Shown: positions 30,795-44,052, numbered from the stretch's first letter. The stretch: DNA of 64,000 nucleotides from Pseudomonas rhizophila (GCF_003033885.1 NZ_CP024081.1:1829980-1893979), one strand, 5' to 3'. Translations and numbers: made by a program. Notes: generated by a model from the letters alone, not told the origin.

Positions 30795-30840
30795 GTATGA
30801 TGTGCGACCCGTGCGCACAGGGCGCCGATAGAGGTTGAGC

Positions 30841-32368
<1,528 letters not shown>

Positions 32369-32415
32369 GTCCGGCTGCATGGGCGCAGGGACGCGCCTGT
32401 TGATTTCGTTTCAGG

Positions 32416-32437
32416 TCGAGGGTGGTAACACCCTCGA
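32416..32437 (+). promoter_or_regulatory. GTAA-tetraloop hairpin between murA and hisG
   Basis: A 9-bp perfect stem TCGAGGGTG/CACCCTCGA closes on a GTAA (GNRA-type) loop. No T-run follows. It is 61 bases before hisG and may stabilise or process the mRNA. Confidence 0.45.
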
Positions 32438-32497
32438 TGTGTGTCCGGCGCCGCTTGCGACCGGGCATGAGTACCTTGATAAGGACTGACGTTTCCC

Positions 32498-33133
32498 ATG
32501 TTGACCATTGCACTGTCCAAGGGCCGCATCCTTGATGACACCTTGCCGCTTCTGGCTGAAGCGGGCATCGTGCCGACCGAGAATCCGGACAAGAGCCGCA
32601 AGCTGATCATTCCTACGACTCAAGCCGATGTACGCTTGCTGATCGTGCGCGCCACCGATGTTCCGACTTACGTTGAACATGGCGCCGCCGACCTGGGCGT
32701 TGCCGGTAAGGACGTGCTGATGGAGTACGGCGGCCAGGGCCTGTACGAGCCCCTGGACCTGCGGATCGCCCGCTGCAAGCTGATGACCGCCGGCAAAGTC
32801 GGTGCGCCAGAACCCAAGGGCCGTTTGCGGGTGGCGACCAAGTTCGTCAACATTGCCAAGCGTTATTACGCCGAGCAGGGCCGTCAGGTCGATATCATCA
32901 AGTTGTACGGTTCGATGGAGCTGGCGCCGCTGATCGGCCTGGCGGACAAGATCATCGATGTGGTCGACACCGGCAACACCCTGCGGGCCAATGGCCTGGA
33001 GCCCCAGGATTTCATTGCCGACATCACCTCCCGGCTGATCGTCAACAAGGCTTCGATGAAAATGCAGCACGCCCGTATCCAGGCTCTGATCGATACCCTG
33101 CGCAAGGCAGTGGAATCGCGACACCGCGGCTGA
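32498..33133 (+). CDS. hisG: ATP phosphoribosyltransferase, short form (catalytic subunit)
   Basis: A 211-residue HisG, first enzyme of histidine biosynthesis. It lacks the C-terminal regulatory domain of the long form, so it is the HisG-short type that works with HisZ as a hetero-octamer. No hisZ is in this window. The phosphate-binding loop region [14 protein letters not shown] is conserved. It precedes hisD by 123 bases. Confidence 0.96.
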   Translation: MLTIALSKGRILDDTLPLLAEAGIVPTENPDKSRKLIIPTTQADVRLLIVRATDVPTYVEHGAADLGVAGKDVLMEYGGQGLYEPLDLRIARCKLMTAGKVGAPEPKGRLRVATKFVNIAKRYYAEQGRQVDIIKLYGSMELAPLIGLADKIIDVVDTGNTLRANGLEPQDFIADITSRLIVNKASMKMQHARIQALIDTLRKAVESRHRG

Positions 33134-33186
33134 TTCACCTGCGCGACCTTGAGTCGCGCCCGTCTATCCGTGTCATAGCCAATTTT

Positions 33187-33230
33187 CTCAGGTGCCCACG
33201 CGAATGGACTGGTAGCTTAGGGCGCCTGAG
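33187..33230 (+). promoter_or_regulatory. Hairpin between hisG and hisD
   Basis: Arms CTCAGGTGCCC and GGGCGCCTGAG pair over 11 positions, one being G-U in RNA, with a 22-base loop. It ends 27 bases before the hisD ATG. Confidence 0.4.
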
Positions 33231-33256
33231 CATTTGCCATTAATGAGGCCCTCGCT

Positions 33257-34600
33257 ATGACCGCTCCCACTTCGATTCGCCGACTCAACGCTGCCGACCC
33301 GGATTTCGCACATCATCTGGATCATCTGCTGAGCTGGGAAAGTGTGTCTGACGACTCGGTCAATCAGCGGGTGCTGGACATCATCAAGGCTGTGCGCGAG
33401 CGTGGCGATGCAGCTTTGGTGGAATTCACCCAGAAATTCGATGGCCTGCAAGTGGCGTCCATGGCTGATCTGATCCTGCCGCGCGAGCGCCTGGAACTGG
33501 CCCTGACCCGGATCACGGTGCCGCAGCGCGAAGCCCTGGAAAAAGCCGCATCGCGGGTGCGCGACTATCACGAGAGGCAGAAACAGGACTCCTGGAGCTA
33601 CACCGAAGCCGACGGCACGGTGCTGGGCCAAAAGGTCACGCCGCTGGACCGCGCCGGTCTGTACGTGCCGGGTGGCAAGGCGTCGTATCCATCCTCGGTG
33701 TTGATGAACGCGATCCCAGCCAAGGTCGCTGGCGTGACCGAAGTGGTCATGGTGGTGCCGACCCCGCGCGGCGAAATCAATGAACTGGTGCTGGCCGCTG
33801 CCTGCATCGCCGGGGTGGACCGGGTGTTCACCATTGGTGGCGCCCAGGCCGTGGCTGCGCTGGCCTATGGCACCGAGAGCGTGCCGCGGGTCGACAAGGT
33901 GGTGGGGCCTGGCAACATCTATGTCGCCACCGCCAAGCGCCACGTGTTCGGTCAGGTCGGTATCGATATGATCGCCGGCCCGTCGGAGATCCTGGTGGTG
34001 TGCGACGGCCAGACCGACCCGGACTGGATCGCCATGGACCTGTTTTCCCAGGCCGAGCACGACGAAGACGCCCAGGCGATCCTGGTCAGCCCGGACGCCG
34101 AGTTCCTCGACAAAGTGGCTGCCAGCATCGACAAGCTGCTGCCGACCATGGACCGCGCCGAGATCATCAACACCTCGATCAACGGCCGTGGCGCGCTGAT
34201 CAAGGTCGAGAACATGGAACAGGCCATCGAGGTCGCCAACCGCATCGCGCCGGAGCACCTGGAGTTGTCGGTCGCTGACCCGCAAGCCTGGCTGCCGCAG
34301 ATCCGCCACGCCGGTGCGATCTTCATGGGCCGCCACACCAGCGAAGCCCTGGGTGACTATTGTGCAGGTCCCAACCACGTCTTGCCGACTTCCGGTACGG
34401 CGCGTTTCTCGTCGCCGCTGGGGGTGTATGACTTCCAGAAACGTTCGTCGATCATCTTCTGCTCCGAGCAAGGTGCGTCCGAACTGGGCAAGACCGCTTC
34501 GGTGCTGGCCCGTGGCGAGTCGCTGAGCGCCCACGCCCGCAGTGCCGAATACCGCATCCTTGATGAGCGCTCCATTGAAGGGCAGGGGAAACTGAAATGA
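33257..34600 (+). CDS. hisD: Histidinol dehydrogenase
   Basis: A 447-residue zinc enzyme for the last two steps of histidine synthesis. Conserved segments: [56 protein letters not shown], and the Zn/catalytic [13 protein letters not shown] (near residue 265) and APEHLEL motifs. The stop overlaps hisC (ATGA), so hisD-hisC are translationally coupled. Confidence 0.97.
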   Translation: MTAPTSIRRLNAADPDFAHHLDHLLSWESVSDDSVNQRVLDIIKAVRERGDAALVEFTQKFDGLQVASMADLILPRERLELALTRITVPQREALEKAASRVRDYHERQKQDSWSYTEADGTVLGQKVTPLDRAGLYVPGGKASYPSSVLMNAIPAKVAGVTEVVMVVPTPRGEINELVLAAACIAGVDRVFTIGGAQAVAALAYGTESVPRVDKVVGPGNIYVATAKRHVFGQVGIDMIAGPSEILVVCDGQTDPDWIAMDLFSQAEHDEDAQAILVSPDAEFLDKVAASIDKLLPTMDRAEIINTSINGRGALIKVENMEQAIEVANRIAPEHLELSVADPQAWLPQIRHAGAIFMGRHTSEALGDYCAGPNHVLPTSGTARFSSPLGVYDFQKRSSIIFCSEQGASELGKTASVLARGESLSAHARSAEYRILDERSIEGQGKLK

Positions 34601-35649
34601 GTAAATTCTGGAGCCCGTTCGTCAAGAACCTGGTGCCTTACGTGCCGGGCGAACAGCCGAAGCTGACCCGCCTGGTCAAGCTCAACACCAACGAGAACCC
34701 CTACGGCCCGTCGCCCAAGGCCCTGGCGGCGATGCAAACCGAGCTGAACGACAACCTGCGCCTGTACCCAGACCCCAACAGCGATCTGCTGAAAAGCGCC
34801 GTGGCCCGCTATTACGGTGTGCAGAGCAACCAGGTGTTCCTGGGCAACGGTTCGGACGAAGTGCTGGCGCACATTTTCCACGGGCTGCTGCAGCACGATC
34901 AGCCGCTGTTGTTCCCGGACATCAGTTACAGCTTTTATCCGGTGTATTGCGGGCTGTACGGCATCCAGTTCGACGCGGTGCCGCTGGACGCGCAGTTCCA
35001 GATCGACCCGGCGGACTATGCCAGACCAAACGGCGGGATCATCTTCCCCAATCCGAACGCTCCCACCGGCTGCCTGCTGGCCCTGGAAGCGGTCGAGCAG
35101 ATCCTCAAGGCCAGTCCGGACTCGGTGGTGGTGGTTGATGAAGCCTATATCGACTTCGGCGGCGAGACCGCCATCAGTCTGGTGGACCGCTATCCGAACC
35201 TGCTGGTGACCCAGACCCTGTCCAAGTCCCGCTCATTGGCAGGATTGCGGGTGGGCCTGGCGGTGGGCCATCCGGACCTGATCGAAGCGCTGGAGCGGAT
35301 CAAGAACAGCTTCAACTCCTACCCGCTGGATCGCCTGGCGAATGTCGGGGGCGCGGCGGCGTTCGACGATCGGGAGTATTTCGAGCAGACCTGCCGGTTG
35401 GTCATCGAGCACCGTGAATGGGTGGTGGCGCAGTTGCAGGCCAAGGGCTTTGACGTGTTGCCTTCGGCGGCCAACTTCATCTTCGCCCGTCACCCCCGGC
35501 ACGATGCGGCAGGGCTGGCGGCGAAATTGCGCGAACAAGGCGTGATCGTGCGGCACTTCAAGCAGGAGCGGATTGCCCAATTCCTGCGGATCAGCATCGG
35601 CACGCCGGAGCAGAACCAGGCGCTGATCGAAGCCCTGGGTGAACTCTAA
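34597..35649 (+). CDS. hisC: Histidinol-phosphate aminotransferase
   Basis: A 350-residue fold-type I PLP enzyme. The Schiff-base Lys210 lies in [25 protein letters not shown] and NPNAPTG are the cofactor and substrate contacts. Full length, overlapping hisD by four bases. A block of three REPs follows. Confidence 0.95.
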   Translation: MSKFWSPFVKNLVPYVPGEQPKLTRLVKLNTNENPYGPSPKALAAMQTELNDNLRLYPDPNSDLLKSAVARYYGVQSNQVFLGNGSDEVLAHIFHGLLQHDQPLLFPDISYSFYPVYCGLYGIQFDAVPLDAQFQIDPADYARPNGGIIFPNPNAPTGCLLALEAVEQILKASPDSVVVVDEAYIDFGGETAISLVDRYPNLLVTQTLSKSRSLAGLRVGLAVGHPDLIEALERIKNSFNSYPLDRLANVGGAAAFDDREYFEQTCRLVIEHREWVVAQLQAKGFDVLPSAANFIFARHPRHDAAGLAAKLREQGVIVRHFKQERIAQFLRISIGTPEQNQALIEALGEL

Positions 35650-35675
35650 AGTTAAGGAAGGGGGCTGATGGCCTT

Positions 35676-35832
35676 ATCGCGAGCAGGCTCGCTTCCACAG
35701 TAGAGTTGTTGCGAATACAAATTTTGTAACCAGCAGAGACACCCTGTGGGAGCGAGCCTGCTCGCGATGGCGTAGTGTCAGTCAACATCCATCTGGCTGA
35801 TCCACCGTCATCGCGAGCAGACTCGCTCCCAC
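35676..35832. repeat. Three REP elements between hisC and the DUF4198 gene
   Basis: One reverse element (35676-35698) and an inverted pair (35756-35832) of the GTGGGAGCGAGC family occupy the gap between two convergent genes. Confidence 0.8.
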
Positions 35833-35844
35833 AGTTGTTGGGCC

Positions 35845-36564
35845 TTACTCGTGATGCTCTTCACCCAGGAAGGTCAGCGAGGTGAACACCCCGCGCGTGG
35901 CCACGTCCTTGTTGTCCTTGAGCGCAATTTCCATCTGCGCGGCGATCACATTCAAACCCTCGTTACGCACCAGCACCTTGGCCCGGCCTTCGGCGTCGGT
36001 TTCTGCTGATACGGTGTCCGGTGCGCTGCGGTAATCACCCACCAGCTTCACCCCAGCCGCCGGTTTACCGTCCAGCAGCACCCGTACCGGCAGTGGCTGG
36101 CCCGGGCCTACGGTCAGCGGGTCGACTTCCGGCAGGATCAGGAACTTGACCTGATCAAGTTTCGGCAACTTTGCTCCCGGCTCGTAGATCGCCAGGCTGT
36201 ACTTGAAGGTGTGGGTCGATTCAATCGCCCCGGGCACCTTGCTGCGGCCTTCGTTGATCCATTTCTTGTCAGCGGTCTGGGACCACATGCCGTTGTCCAG
36301 TTCCACGGCCATCACGGCCGGTGGCTTGAGGGGTTGCAAGCGAGCATGGTCGGGCAAGCGTTCGACGGTGACCGGGATCATCTTGCCGCCCAGGTCATAG
36401 GCCCACGCACCGCTGATTTTCTGCGCCTTGAAGGCATTGTCCTCGGCGCCGTGGCCGTAGATCACTTCGATGTTGCCGCGCCGTTGTTCGGTCCACAGGC
36501 CATGGGCCGAGGCTTGGGTGGCCAGGAACAGGCTAAGAAGGGCGAAGGTCTTGGGGTATTTCAT
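35845..36564 (-). CDS. Periplasmic DUF4198 (NikM-like) metal-uptake protein
   Basis: A 239-residue secreted protein. The signal peptide MKYPKTFALLSLFLATQASA predicts a mature start at His21 (HGLWTEQR), a possible metal ligand, and the C-terminus ends in GEEHHE. The body is a DUF4198-type beta domain with PVRVLLDGKPAAGVKL and ETDAEGRAKVLVRNEG. DUF4198 relatives are linked to nickel, cobalt or other metal uptake. It follows the TonB-dependent receptor by 12 bases, so the pair probably forms one operon. The metal is unknown. Confidence 0.75.
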   Translation of the reverse strand: MKYPKTFALLSLFLATQASAHGLWTEQRRGNIEVIYGHGAEDNAFKAQKISGAWAYDLGGKMIPVTVERLPDHARLQPLKPPAVMAVELDNGMWSQTADKKWINEGRSKVPGAIESTHTFKYSLAIYEPGAKLPKLDQVKFLILPEVDPLTVGPGQPLPVRVLLDGKPAAGVKLVGDYRSAPDTVSAETDAEGRAKVLVRNEGLNVIAAQMEIALKDNKDVATRGVFTSLTFLGEEHHE

Positions 36565-36576
36565 TGATTTTCCTTT

Positions 36577-38682
36577 TTACAGATCAAGGGTGAGGCTGAC
36601 GGTAAAGTTGCGTGGCTCGCCGGGGTTGACCCAGTAGTTGCTGTACGAGCGCTCGTAGTATTTTTCGTCGAAGACGTTGTTCAGATTCAGGCCCACGGTG
36701 ACGTTGTCGCTGGCCTTGTAATGGGCCAGCAGATCCACGGTGTGGTAGGCCGGCAGTTCGAAGTCCTTGCCGGCTTCGCCGGAGCGATCTCCGACGTATG
36801 TGAATGCCGCACCCACGTCGGAGCCGCGCAGGTGGCCGTCCTGGAATTCGTAGACGCCGAGCAGGCTGCCGCTGCGCTTGGCGACGCCAAGAATCCGGCT
36901 GCCAGTGGGAATGGTTTCGTCACCCTTGGTCACTTCGGCATCGATGTAGGCGAAGGCGCCGATCACCCGGATGGCGTCAGTTACCTGCCCGGTGAGCTGC
37001 AGATCGAGTCCCTGGCTGCGGGCCTTGCCCATGGCGCGGTTGGAGTCTGTGGCCGGGTCCCGCGCCAGGACGTTTTCCTTTTCGATATGGAACGCCGCCA
37101 GGGTGGTGCTCAGGCGATCATCGAACAGCTCGCTCTTGATCCCCACTTCATAGCCAACGCCTTCCTCCGGATCGAAGGTTTTGCCCCCGGCATCCAGGCC
37201 ATTGTTGGGCTTGAACGAGGTGGAGGCGTTGGCGAACAGTCCGACCTCGGGTGTCAGTTGGTACAGCAGGCCGGCCCGTTGCGTGAAGGTGTCATGACGC
37301 TGGCGGCTGGTGAGCTGCGTGGTGTGGTCGTCAATGCTCTGCTCGAAATGCTCATAACGCACGCCGAGCATGCCCCGCAGTTTGTCGGTGAAGACGATCT
37401 GGTCCTGAAGATTCAGCGCACGGCTTTTCACACGCTCGAAAAAATCGGTGCCGGTACGTTGACCATCAGGTTTCGGCTGGCCATAGACCGGTTGATAGAT
37501 GTCGATGGGGTAAGTGCCACCGTTGATCGTGGTCACGCGCTCGTTCTTGCGATAGTCCTCGTATTCGGTGCCGATCAGCAATTCGTGCTGCCAGGGCCCG
37601 AGGTCAAACAGTCCGCGTAATTCAAGCTGGGTAATGCTGTCGTGCCAATTGTTGTCGCGCTCGCGGTAGCGGCGGTTCACCGTACGACCGTCGGCGTTCA
37701 GCGGCCGCGCTTCGGAGGCGAATCCCCAGAGTTCGCCCTGTTTGTAATGGCTGGCCAGGCGCAGTTGCCAGGCGTCGTTGAGCTGATGTTCGAGGGCCGC
37801 CTGGAGCATGTTGTTGTGGTTGTCGATGTCGCCGTCGTTGGGTTCGCCCAAAAAGGTCGAGCGGGAAACACCGTTCCAACGGTTGTTCGGCGCCACGATG
37901 CCGCGATCGAACGTTGAACTGTGGCGCACGATTTCGCTTTCCACCAGCAGGCGCGTATCGGGGCTCAGTTGCCAACTGAGGGAGGGGGCGACGAAGACGC
38001 GCTTGCTCTGGACGTGATCGCGAAAGCTGTGATTGTCCTCGACCGCCAGGTTGACCCGCGACAGCACATTGCCCTCAGCGTCCAGTGGTGTGTTGACGTC
38101 CAGCGCGGTGCGGTAGCGATCCCAACTGCCGGCGCTGGTTTGCAGGGTGGTGAAGGCTTCGGGCTGGGGCTTCTTGGTGACGATGTTCACCGTACCGCCG
38201 GGGTCGCCGCGCCCGTACAGGCTGGCCGCCGGTCCTTTAAGCACCTCGATGCGTTCAATGTTGGCCGCATCCGGCGTACTCGGATAACCGCGGTTGGCGC
38301 TGAAGCCGTCCTTGTAGAACTCCGAAGTGGTAAAGCCACGCACGCTGTATTCGTAGAGTGTCAGGCCGCCGAAGTTGTTTTGCTTTGACACGCCGCCGGC
38401 ATATTCCAGGGCCCGTTCGACGTTGGTGCTGCCCAGATCATTGAGGACGCTGGCGGGGATCACACTGATCGATTGCGGGATGTCCCGCAGGGCGGTGTCG
38501 GTTTTGGTGGCGCTGGCGGAGCGAGTGGCGCGATAGCCCGTCACCGGCCCGGTAGGGGATTCGTAGTCGGCAGAGACGTTGATGGCGTCCAGTTCCATCG
38601 GCTGGATTTCCTCGGCGATCACCGGGTCACCCAGCAGACCCAAGGCCAGGCTGGCGAGGGAAATCCGTTTTAGAGATGACAT
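36577..38682 (-). CDS. TonB-dependent siderophore-type receptor
   Basis: A 701-residue outer-membrane receptor. The signal peptide (about MSSLKRISLASLALGLLGDPVIA) precedes a TonB-box-like stretch LDAINVSAD, the plug domain (TALRDIPQSISVIPASVL, RGFTTSEFYKDGF, EVLKGPAASLYGRGDPGG) and a 22-strand barrel ending NFTVSLTLDL. The architecture is that of ferrisiderophore receptors. The substrate is unknown, and the adjacent DUF4198 protein suggests some other metal complex is possible. The ATG at 38680-38682 gives a good signal peptide; an in-frame upstream M adds five residues. A Fur-like sequence is upstream. Confidence 0.9.
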   Translation of the reverse strand: MSSLKRISLASLALGLLGDPVIAEEIQPMELDAINVSADYESPTGPVTGYRATRSASATKTDTALRDIPQSISVIPASVLNDLGSTNVERALEYAGGVSKQNNFGGLTLYEYSVRGFTTSEFYKDGFSANRGYPSTPDAANIERIEVLKGPAASLYGRGDPGGTVNIVTKKPQPEAFTTLQTSAGSWDRYRTALDVNTPLDAEGNVLSRVNLAVEDNHSFRDHVQSKRVFVAPSLSWQLSPDTRLLVESEIVRHSSTFDRGIVAPNNRWNGVSRSTFLGEPNDGDIDNHNNMLQAALEHQLNDAWQLRLASHYKQGELWGFASEARPLNADGRTVNRRYRERDNNWHDSITQLELRGLFDLGPWQHELLIGTEYEDYRKNERVTTINGGTYPIDIYQPVYGQPKPDGQRTGTDFFERVKSRALNLQDQIVFTDKLRGMLGVRYEHFEQSIDDHTTQLTSRQRHDTFTQRAGLLYQLTPEVGLFANASTSFKPNNGLDAGGKTFDPEEGVGYEVGIKSELFDDRLSTTLAAFHIEKENVLARDPATDSNRAMGKARSQGLDLQLTGQVTDAIRVIGAFAYIDAEVTKGDETIPTGSRILGVAKRSGSLLGVYEFQDGHLRGSDVGAAFTYVGDRSGEAGKDFELPAYHTVDLLAHYKASDNVTVGLNLNNVFDEKYYERSYSNYWVNPGEPRNFTVSLTLDL

Positions 38683-38724
38683 GTTATCTTGTTCCAATTT
38701 TTAGTATTGAAACAATATAACACT

Positions 38725-38743
38725 ACTAATGAGAATTTATGCT
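38725..38743. promoter_or_regulatory. Candidate Fur box upstream of the TonB-dependent receptor
   Basis: ACTAATGAGAATTTATGCT shares the TAATGA-AAT half of the Fur consensus (GATAATGATAATCATTATC) closely and the other half poorly. It is 43 bases upstream of the receptor ATG in an AT-rich stretch. A Zur or other regulator site is an alternative. Confidence 0.4.
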
Positions 38744-38784
38744 ATTCCTGGCCGACTAAAATAACCGAGGCGAACACGGTTTTT

Positions 38785-38812
38785 GTGGCGAGGGAGCAAG
38801 CTCCCTCACCAC
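38785..38812. repeat. Short member of the GTGGCGAGGGAGC repeat family
   Basis: A 28-bp palindrome, GTGGCGAGGGAGCAAGCTCCCTCACCAC with one mismatched pair, lies downstream of algW. It is related to the repeats at 20248 and 54856. Confidence 0.6.
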
Positions 38813-38851
38813 AAGGGACCCTTGGCCAGCAAGGCCGTTGCTATCGCGCAG

Positions 38852-40012
<1,161 letters not shown>

Positions 40013-40116
40013 TAAGCACGTCCTACAAAGGTTGCAGGCGGTGTGAGACCGCCCATAATGTCGCGCATTATACGAGGCCGCGCGCGCCTCTGAACGGGAT
40101 ATTTAGGAGTCTTTTC

Positions 40117-40875
40117 ATGGCCGTAGCCCTGAACACCCTGGTAGAAGAAGCGGATCGTTACCTGGCCGCCGCCAGGATTGCCGATTACTGCCCCAACGGT
40201 TTGCAGGTCGAAGGCGCCCCTCAGGTGACGCGCATAGTCAGCGGTGTCACCGCCAGCCAGGCATTGCTCGATGCTGCAGTGGAGGCTGACGCTGATCTGG
40301 TGCTGGTGCATCACGGGTATTTCTGGAAAGGCGAAAATCCGTGCGTCACCGGCATGAAGCAACGTCGCCTCAAAACCTTGCTCAAGCACGATATCAGTCT
40401 GCTGGCCTACCACTTGCCGCTGGATCTGCATGCCGAGGTGGGCAATAACGTGCAATTGGCTCGCCAGTTGGACATTACCGTCGAAGGGCCGCTGGACCCG
40501 GACAACCCCAAGGTCGTCGGCCTGGTGGGCTCCTTGTCCGAACCGATGACGCCTCGGGACTTCGCCCGTAAAGTGCAGGAAGTCATGGGCCGCGAACCTT
40601 TGTTGATCGAAGGCGAGCAGATGATCCGCCGGGTCGGCTGGTGCACGGGCGGAGGCCAGGGCTACATCGATCAGGCCGTGCTGGCCGGGGTTGATCTGTT
40701 TCTCAGTGGCGAGGCGTCCGAGCAGACCTTTCACAGCGCCCGGGAAAACGGCATCAGCTTCATCGCCGCCGGGCACCATGCGACCGAGCGCTATGGTGTG
40801 CAGGCATTGGGCGATTACCTGGCGCGGCGCTTTGCTTTGGAGCATATCTTCATAGATTGCCCGAATCCCATCTGA
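40117..40875 (+). CDS. Nif3-like dinuclear metal centre protein (YbgI family)
   Basis: A 252-residue cytosolic protein of the Nif3/YbgI/DUF34 family, which forms hexameric rings with a dinuclear metal site. The metal ligands are visible: DLVLVHHGYFW (His pair near 67-68), the CTGGGQGYIDQA segment near 177, and the C-terminal GEASEQTFHSARE and AAGHHATER motifs. Function is unresolved, with proposed links to metal handling and GTP cyclohydrolase-like folding. The ATG at 40117 follows AGGAG. Divergent from algW. Confidence 0.9.
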   Translation: MAVALNTLVEEADRYLAAARIADYCPNGLQVEGAPQVTRIVSGVTASQALLDAAVEADADLVLVHHGYFWKGENPCVTGMKQRRLKTLLKHDISLLAYHLPLDLHAEVGNNVQLARQLDITVEGPLDPDNPKVVGLVGSLSEPMTPRDFARKVQEVMGREPLLIEGEQMIRRVGWCTGGGQGYIDQAVLAGVDLFLSGEASEQTFHSARENGISFIAAGHHATERYGVQALGDYLARRFALEHIFIDCPNPI

Positions 40876-40892
40876 CTAACGCTGAACTGAAT

Positions 40893-40978
40893 GTGGGAGC
40901 GGGCCTGTGGGAGCAAAGCTTGCTCGCGATAGCGGTATTGCATGTGCCGACGTCATCGCGAGCAAGCTTTGCTCCCAC
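40893..40978. repeat. Composite REPIN
   Basis: The left arm starts GTGGGAGCGGGCCT and is immediately followed by a complete AAAGCTT-type REP (from 40907). The right arm is a single element ending at 40978. It has the same junction as the copy at 15656. Confidence 0.75.
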
Positions 40979-41126
40979 GGAGGCCACCGCAACGCCCGAA
41001 CCGGCAGGCATATCCATATGCTGTTTCGATCTAGTTGGCGCCCTGATTAGAAGAGGTCGCTGTGCTAGGATTCCCCGCTCGAACACGGCCCGCTGGCCGT
41101 TCATAAGAAAGTTTTCGTGAGTAGCC

Positions 41127-42044
41127 ATGGTCGACAAACTGACGCATCTGAAACAGCTGGAGGCGGAAAGCATCCACATCATCCGCGAGGTGGCCGCCGA
41201 GTTCGATAACCCGGTGATGCTGTACTCCATCGGTAAAGACTCCGCCGTGATGCTGCACCTGGCACGCAAGGCGTTTTTCCCCGGCAAGCTGCCGTTTCCG
41301 GTGATGCATGTCGACACCCGCTGGAAATTCCAGGAAATGTACAAGTTCCGCGACCGCATGGTTGAAGAGCTGGGCCTGGACCTGATCACTCACGTGAACC
41401 CGGACGGTGTGGCGCAAGGCATCAACCCGTTTACTCACGGCAGCGCCAAGCACACCGACATCATGAAGACCGAAGGCCTGAAACAGGCTTTGGACAAGTA
41501 TGGTTTCGACGCCGCTTTTGGTGGTGCCCGCCGCGATGAAGAGAAGTCCCGCGCCAAGGAGCGCGTGTACTCGTTCCGCGACAGCAAGCATCGCTGGGAT
41601 CCGAAGAACCAGCGCCCGGAGCTGTGGAACGTCTACAACGGCAAGGTCAACAAAGGCGAGTCGATCCGCGTATTCCCGCTGTCGAACTGGACCGAGCTGG
41701 ACATCTGGCAGTACATCTACCTCGAAGGCATCCCGATCGTGCCGCTGTACTTCGCCGCCGAGCGCGAAGTGATCGAGAAGAACGGCACGCTGATCATGAT
41801 CGACGACGAGCGCATCCTCGAGCACCTGTCCGATGAAGACAAAGCCCGTATCGTCAAAAAGAAAGTGCGGTTCCGCACCCTTGGCTGCTACCCGTTGACG
41901 GGCGCGGTGGAGTCCGAGGCCGAAAGCCTGACGGACATCATTCAGGAAATGCTCCTGACGCGAACTTCCGAGCGCCAGGGCCGGGTCATCGACCACGATG
42001 GCGCAGGCTCGATGGAAGATAAGAAACGTCAGGGTTATTTCTAA
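41127..42044 (+). CDS. cysD: Sulfate adenylyltransferase small subunit
   Basis: A 305-residue PP-ATPase-fold subunit that adenylates sulfate to APS. The PP-loop motif [14 protein letters not shown] lies near residue 33, with [16 protein letters not shown] near 135. It forms a complex with the GTPase part of CysNC, 9 bases downstream. It probably answers to CysB and sulfur status, though no site was confirmed. Confidence 0.97.
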   Translation: MVDKLTHLKQLEAESIHIIREVAAEFDNPVMLYSIGKDSAVMLHLARKAFFPGKLPFPVMHVDTRWKFQEMYKFRDRMVEELGLDLITHVNPDGVAQGINPFTHGSAKHTDIMKTEGLKQALDKYGFDAAFGGARRDEEKSRAKERVYSFRDSKHRWDPKNQRPELWNVYNGKVNKGESIRVFPLSNWTELDIWQYIYLEGIPIVPLYFAAEREVIEKNGTLIMIDDERILEHLSDEDKARIVKKKVRFRTLGCYPLTGAVESEAESLTDIIQEMLLTRTSERQGRVIDHDGAGSMEDKKRQGYF

Positions 42045-42053
42045 GGGGTTGTC

Positions 42054-43952
42054 ATGTCGCACCAATCTGATTTGATCAGCGAGGACATCCTCGCTTACCT
42101 GGGCCAGCACGAGCGCAAAGAGCTGCTGCGTTTTTTGACCTGCGGTAACGTCGACGACGGCAAGAGCACCCTGATCGGGCGCCTGCTGCACGACTCCAAG
42201 ATGATCTACGAAGATCATCTGGAAGCCATTACCCGCGATTCGAAGAAAGTCGGCACCACCGGTGACGACATCGACCTGGCGTTGCTGGTCGATGGCTTGC
42301 AGGCCGAGCGCGAGCAAGGCATCACCATCGATGTCGCGTACCGCTATTTCTCCACGGCCAAGCGCAAATTCATCATCGCCGACACCCCGGGCCATGAGCA
42401 GTACACCCGCAACATGGCCACCGGAGCTTCCACCTGTGACCTGGCGATCATTCTGGTGGATGCCCGCTACGGCGTGCAGACCCAGACCCGTCGCCACAGC
42501 TTTATCGCCTCGTTGCTGGGCATCAAGCACATCGTCGTGGCCATCAACAAGATGGACCTCAAGGACTTCGACCAGGGCGTGTTCGAGTCGATCAAGGCCG
42601 ACTATCTGAAGTTCGCCGAAGGCTTGAAGATGAAGCCCACCAGCATGCACTTCGTGCCGATGTCGGCCCTCAAGGGCGACAACGTGGTGAACAAGTCCGA
42701 GCGCTCGCCTTGGTACACCGGCCAGTCGCTGATGGAAATTCTCGAGACCGTGGAAGTGGCGGGCGACCGTAACTTCACCGACCTGCGTTTCCCAGTGCAG
42801 TACGTCAACCGTCCGAACCTGAACTTCCGCGGTTTCGCCGGCACCCTGGCCAGCGGCATCGTGCACAAGGGCGACGAAGTGGTGGTGCTGCCTTCGGGCA
42901 AGAGCAGCCGCGTGAAGTCCATCGTCACTTTCGAAGGCGAGCTGGAACACGCGGGCCCTGGCCAGGCAGTGACGCTGACCATGGAAGATGAGATCGACAT
43001 CTCCCGTGGCGACCTGCTGGTGCATGCCGACAGCGTGCCGCCGGTCACCGACAGCTTCGAAGCGATGTTGGTGTGGATGGCCGAAGAGCCGATGCTGCCG
43101 GGCAAGAAATACGACATCAAGCGCGCCACCAGTTACGTGCCGGGCTCGATTGCCAGCATCGTCAACAAGGTCGACGTGAACACCTTGGAAGAAGGCCCGG
43201 CCAGCGCGTTGCAGCTCAACGAAATCGGCAAGGTGAAGATCGCCCTGGATGCGCCGATCGCCCTGGACGGTTACGAGAGCAACCGCACCACCGGCGCGTT
43301 CATCGTCATCGATCGCCTGACCAATGGCACTGTCGGCGCCGGCATGATCGTCGCCCAGCCGCTGGCTCACGGCACCAGCACGCACCACGGCAAACTGGCT
43401 CATGTGTCGGTGGAAGAGCGCGCCCAACGCTTCGGCCAGCAACCGGCCACGGTGCTGTTCAGCGGCCTGTCGGGTGCTGGCAAAAGCACGCTGGCCTATG
43501 CGGTGGAACGCAAGCTGTTCGACATGGGTCGTGCGGTCTTCGTGCTCGATGGCCAGAACCTGCGTCATGACTTGAACAAGGGCTTGCCACAGGACCGTGC
43601 CGGACGTACCGAGAACTGGCGTCGTGCGGCCCACGTTGCCCGTCAGTTCAACGAAGCCGGGCTGCTGACCCTAGCCGCGTTCGTCGCGCCGAATGCAGAA
43701 GGGCGCGAGCAGGCCAAAGACCTGATCGGCAAGGAACGTCTGCTGACGGTCTATGTCCAGGCCTCGCCAATCGTCTGCGCCCAGCGTGATCCGCAAGGTT
43801 TGTACGCTGCTGCCGGCGACAACATCCCCGGTGAGTCCTTCCCGTATGACGTGCCGCTGGACGCCGATCTGGTGATCGACACCCAGTCGCTGACCCTGGA
43901 AGAGAGCGTCAAGCAGGTGCTGGATCTGCTGCGCAAGCGTGGGGCGATCTAG
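42054..43952 (+). CDS. cysNC: Bifunctional sulfate adenylyltransferase GTPase / APS kinase
   Basis: A 632-residue fusion. Residues about 20-450 are an EF-Tu-like GTPase ([10 protein letters not shown]-loop, [15 protein letters not shown]) that drives APS formation with CysD. From about 465 an APS kinase follows, with its own P-loop GLSGAGKST at residues 471-479 and [13 protein letters not shown], making PAPS. The fusion is normal in Pseudomonas. A strong terminator follows. Confidence 0.97.
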   Translation: MSHQSDLISEDILAYLGQHERKELLRFLTCGNVDDGKSTLIGRLLHDSKMIYEDHLEAITRDSKKVGTTGDDIDLALLVDGLQAEREQGITIDVAYRYFSTAKRKFIIADTPGHEQYTRNMATGASTCDLAIILVDARYGVQTQTRRHSFIASLLGIKHIVVAINKMDLKDFDQGVFESIKADYLKFAEGLKMKPTSMHFVPMSALKGDNVVNKSERSPWYTGQSLMEILETVEVAGDRNFTDLRFPVQYVNRPNLNFRGFAGTLASGIVHKGDEVVVLPSGKSSRVKSIVTFEGELEHAGPGQAVTLTMEDEIDISRGDLLVHADSVPPVTDSFEAMLVWMAEEPMLPGKKYDIKRATSYVPGSIASIVNKVDVNTLEEGPASALQLNEIGKVKIALDAPIALDGYESNRTTGAFIVIDRLTNGTVGAGMIVAQPLAHGTSTHHGKLAHVSVEERAQRFGQQPATVLFSGLSGAGKSTLAYAVERKLFDMGRAVFVLDGQNLRHDLNKGLPQDRAGRTENWRRAAHVARQFNEAGLLTLAAFVAPNAEGREQAKDLIGKERLLTVYVQASPIVCAQRDPQGLYAAAGDNIPGESFPYDVPLDADLVIDTQSLTLEESVKQVLDLLRKRGAI

Positions 43953-43959
43953 GGAAGCC

Positions 43960-43986
43960 GCTGCAAGCTTCTAGCTTCAAGCGACA
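43960..43986. repeat. GCTGCAAGCTTCTAGCTTCAAGC repeat fragment
   Basis: A short palindrome-rich stretch of the GCTTCAAGCTGCAAGCTT-type sequence, right after cysNC. A longer relative lies at 55668. Confidence 0.45.
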
Positions 43987-43988
43987 AG

Positions 43989-44026
43989 AAAAAGCCCGCA
44001 GATGAGCGATCATCTGCGGGCTTTTT
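43989..44026 (+). terminator. Rho-independent terminator after cysNC
   Basis: A 16-bp stem (AAAAAGCCCGCAGATG and its complement) with an AGCGAT loop and a T5 tail. Confidence 0.92.
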
Positions 44027-44052
44027 CTTTTCAAGGAACAACTCGGTCAACT

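Noticed and set aside
41031..43634. An 867-codon minus-strand open frame
   Set aside because: Antisense to cysD and cysNC, which carry intact motifs. No recognisable domain in the antisense product.
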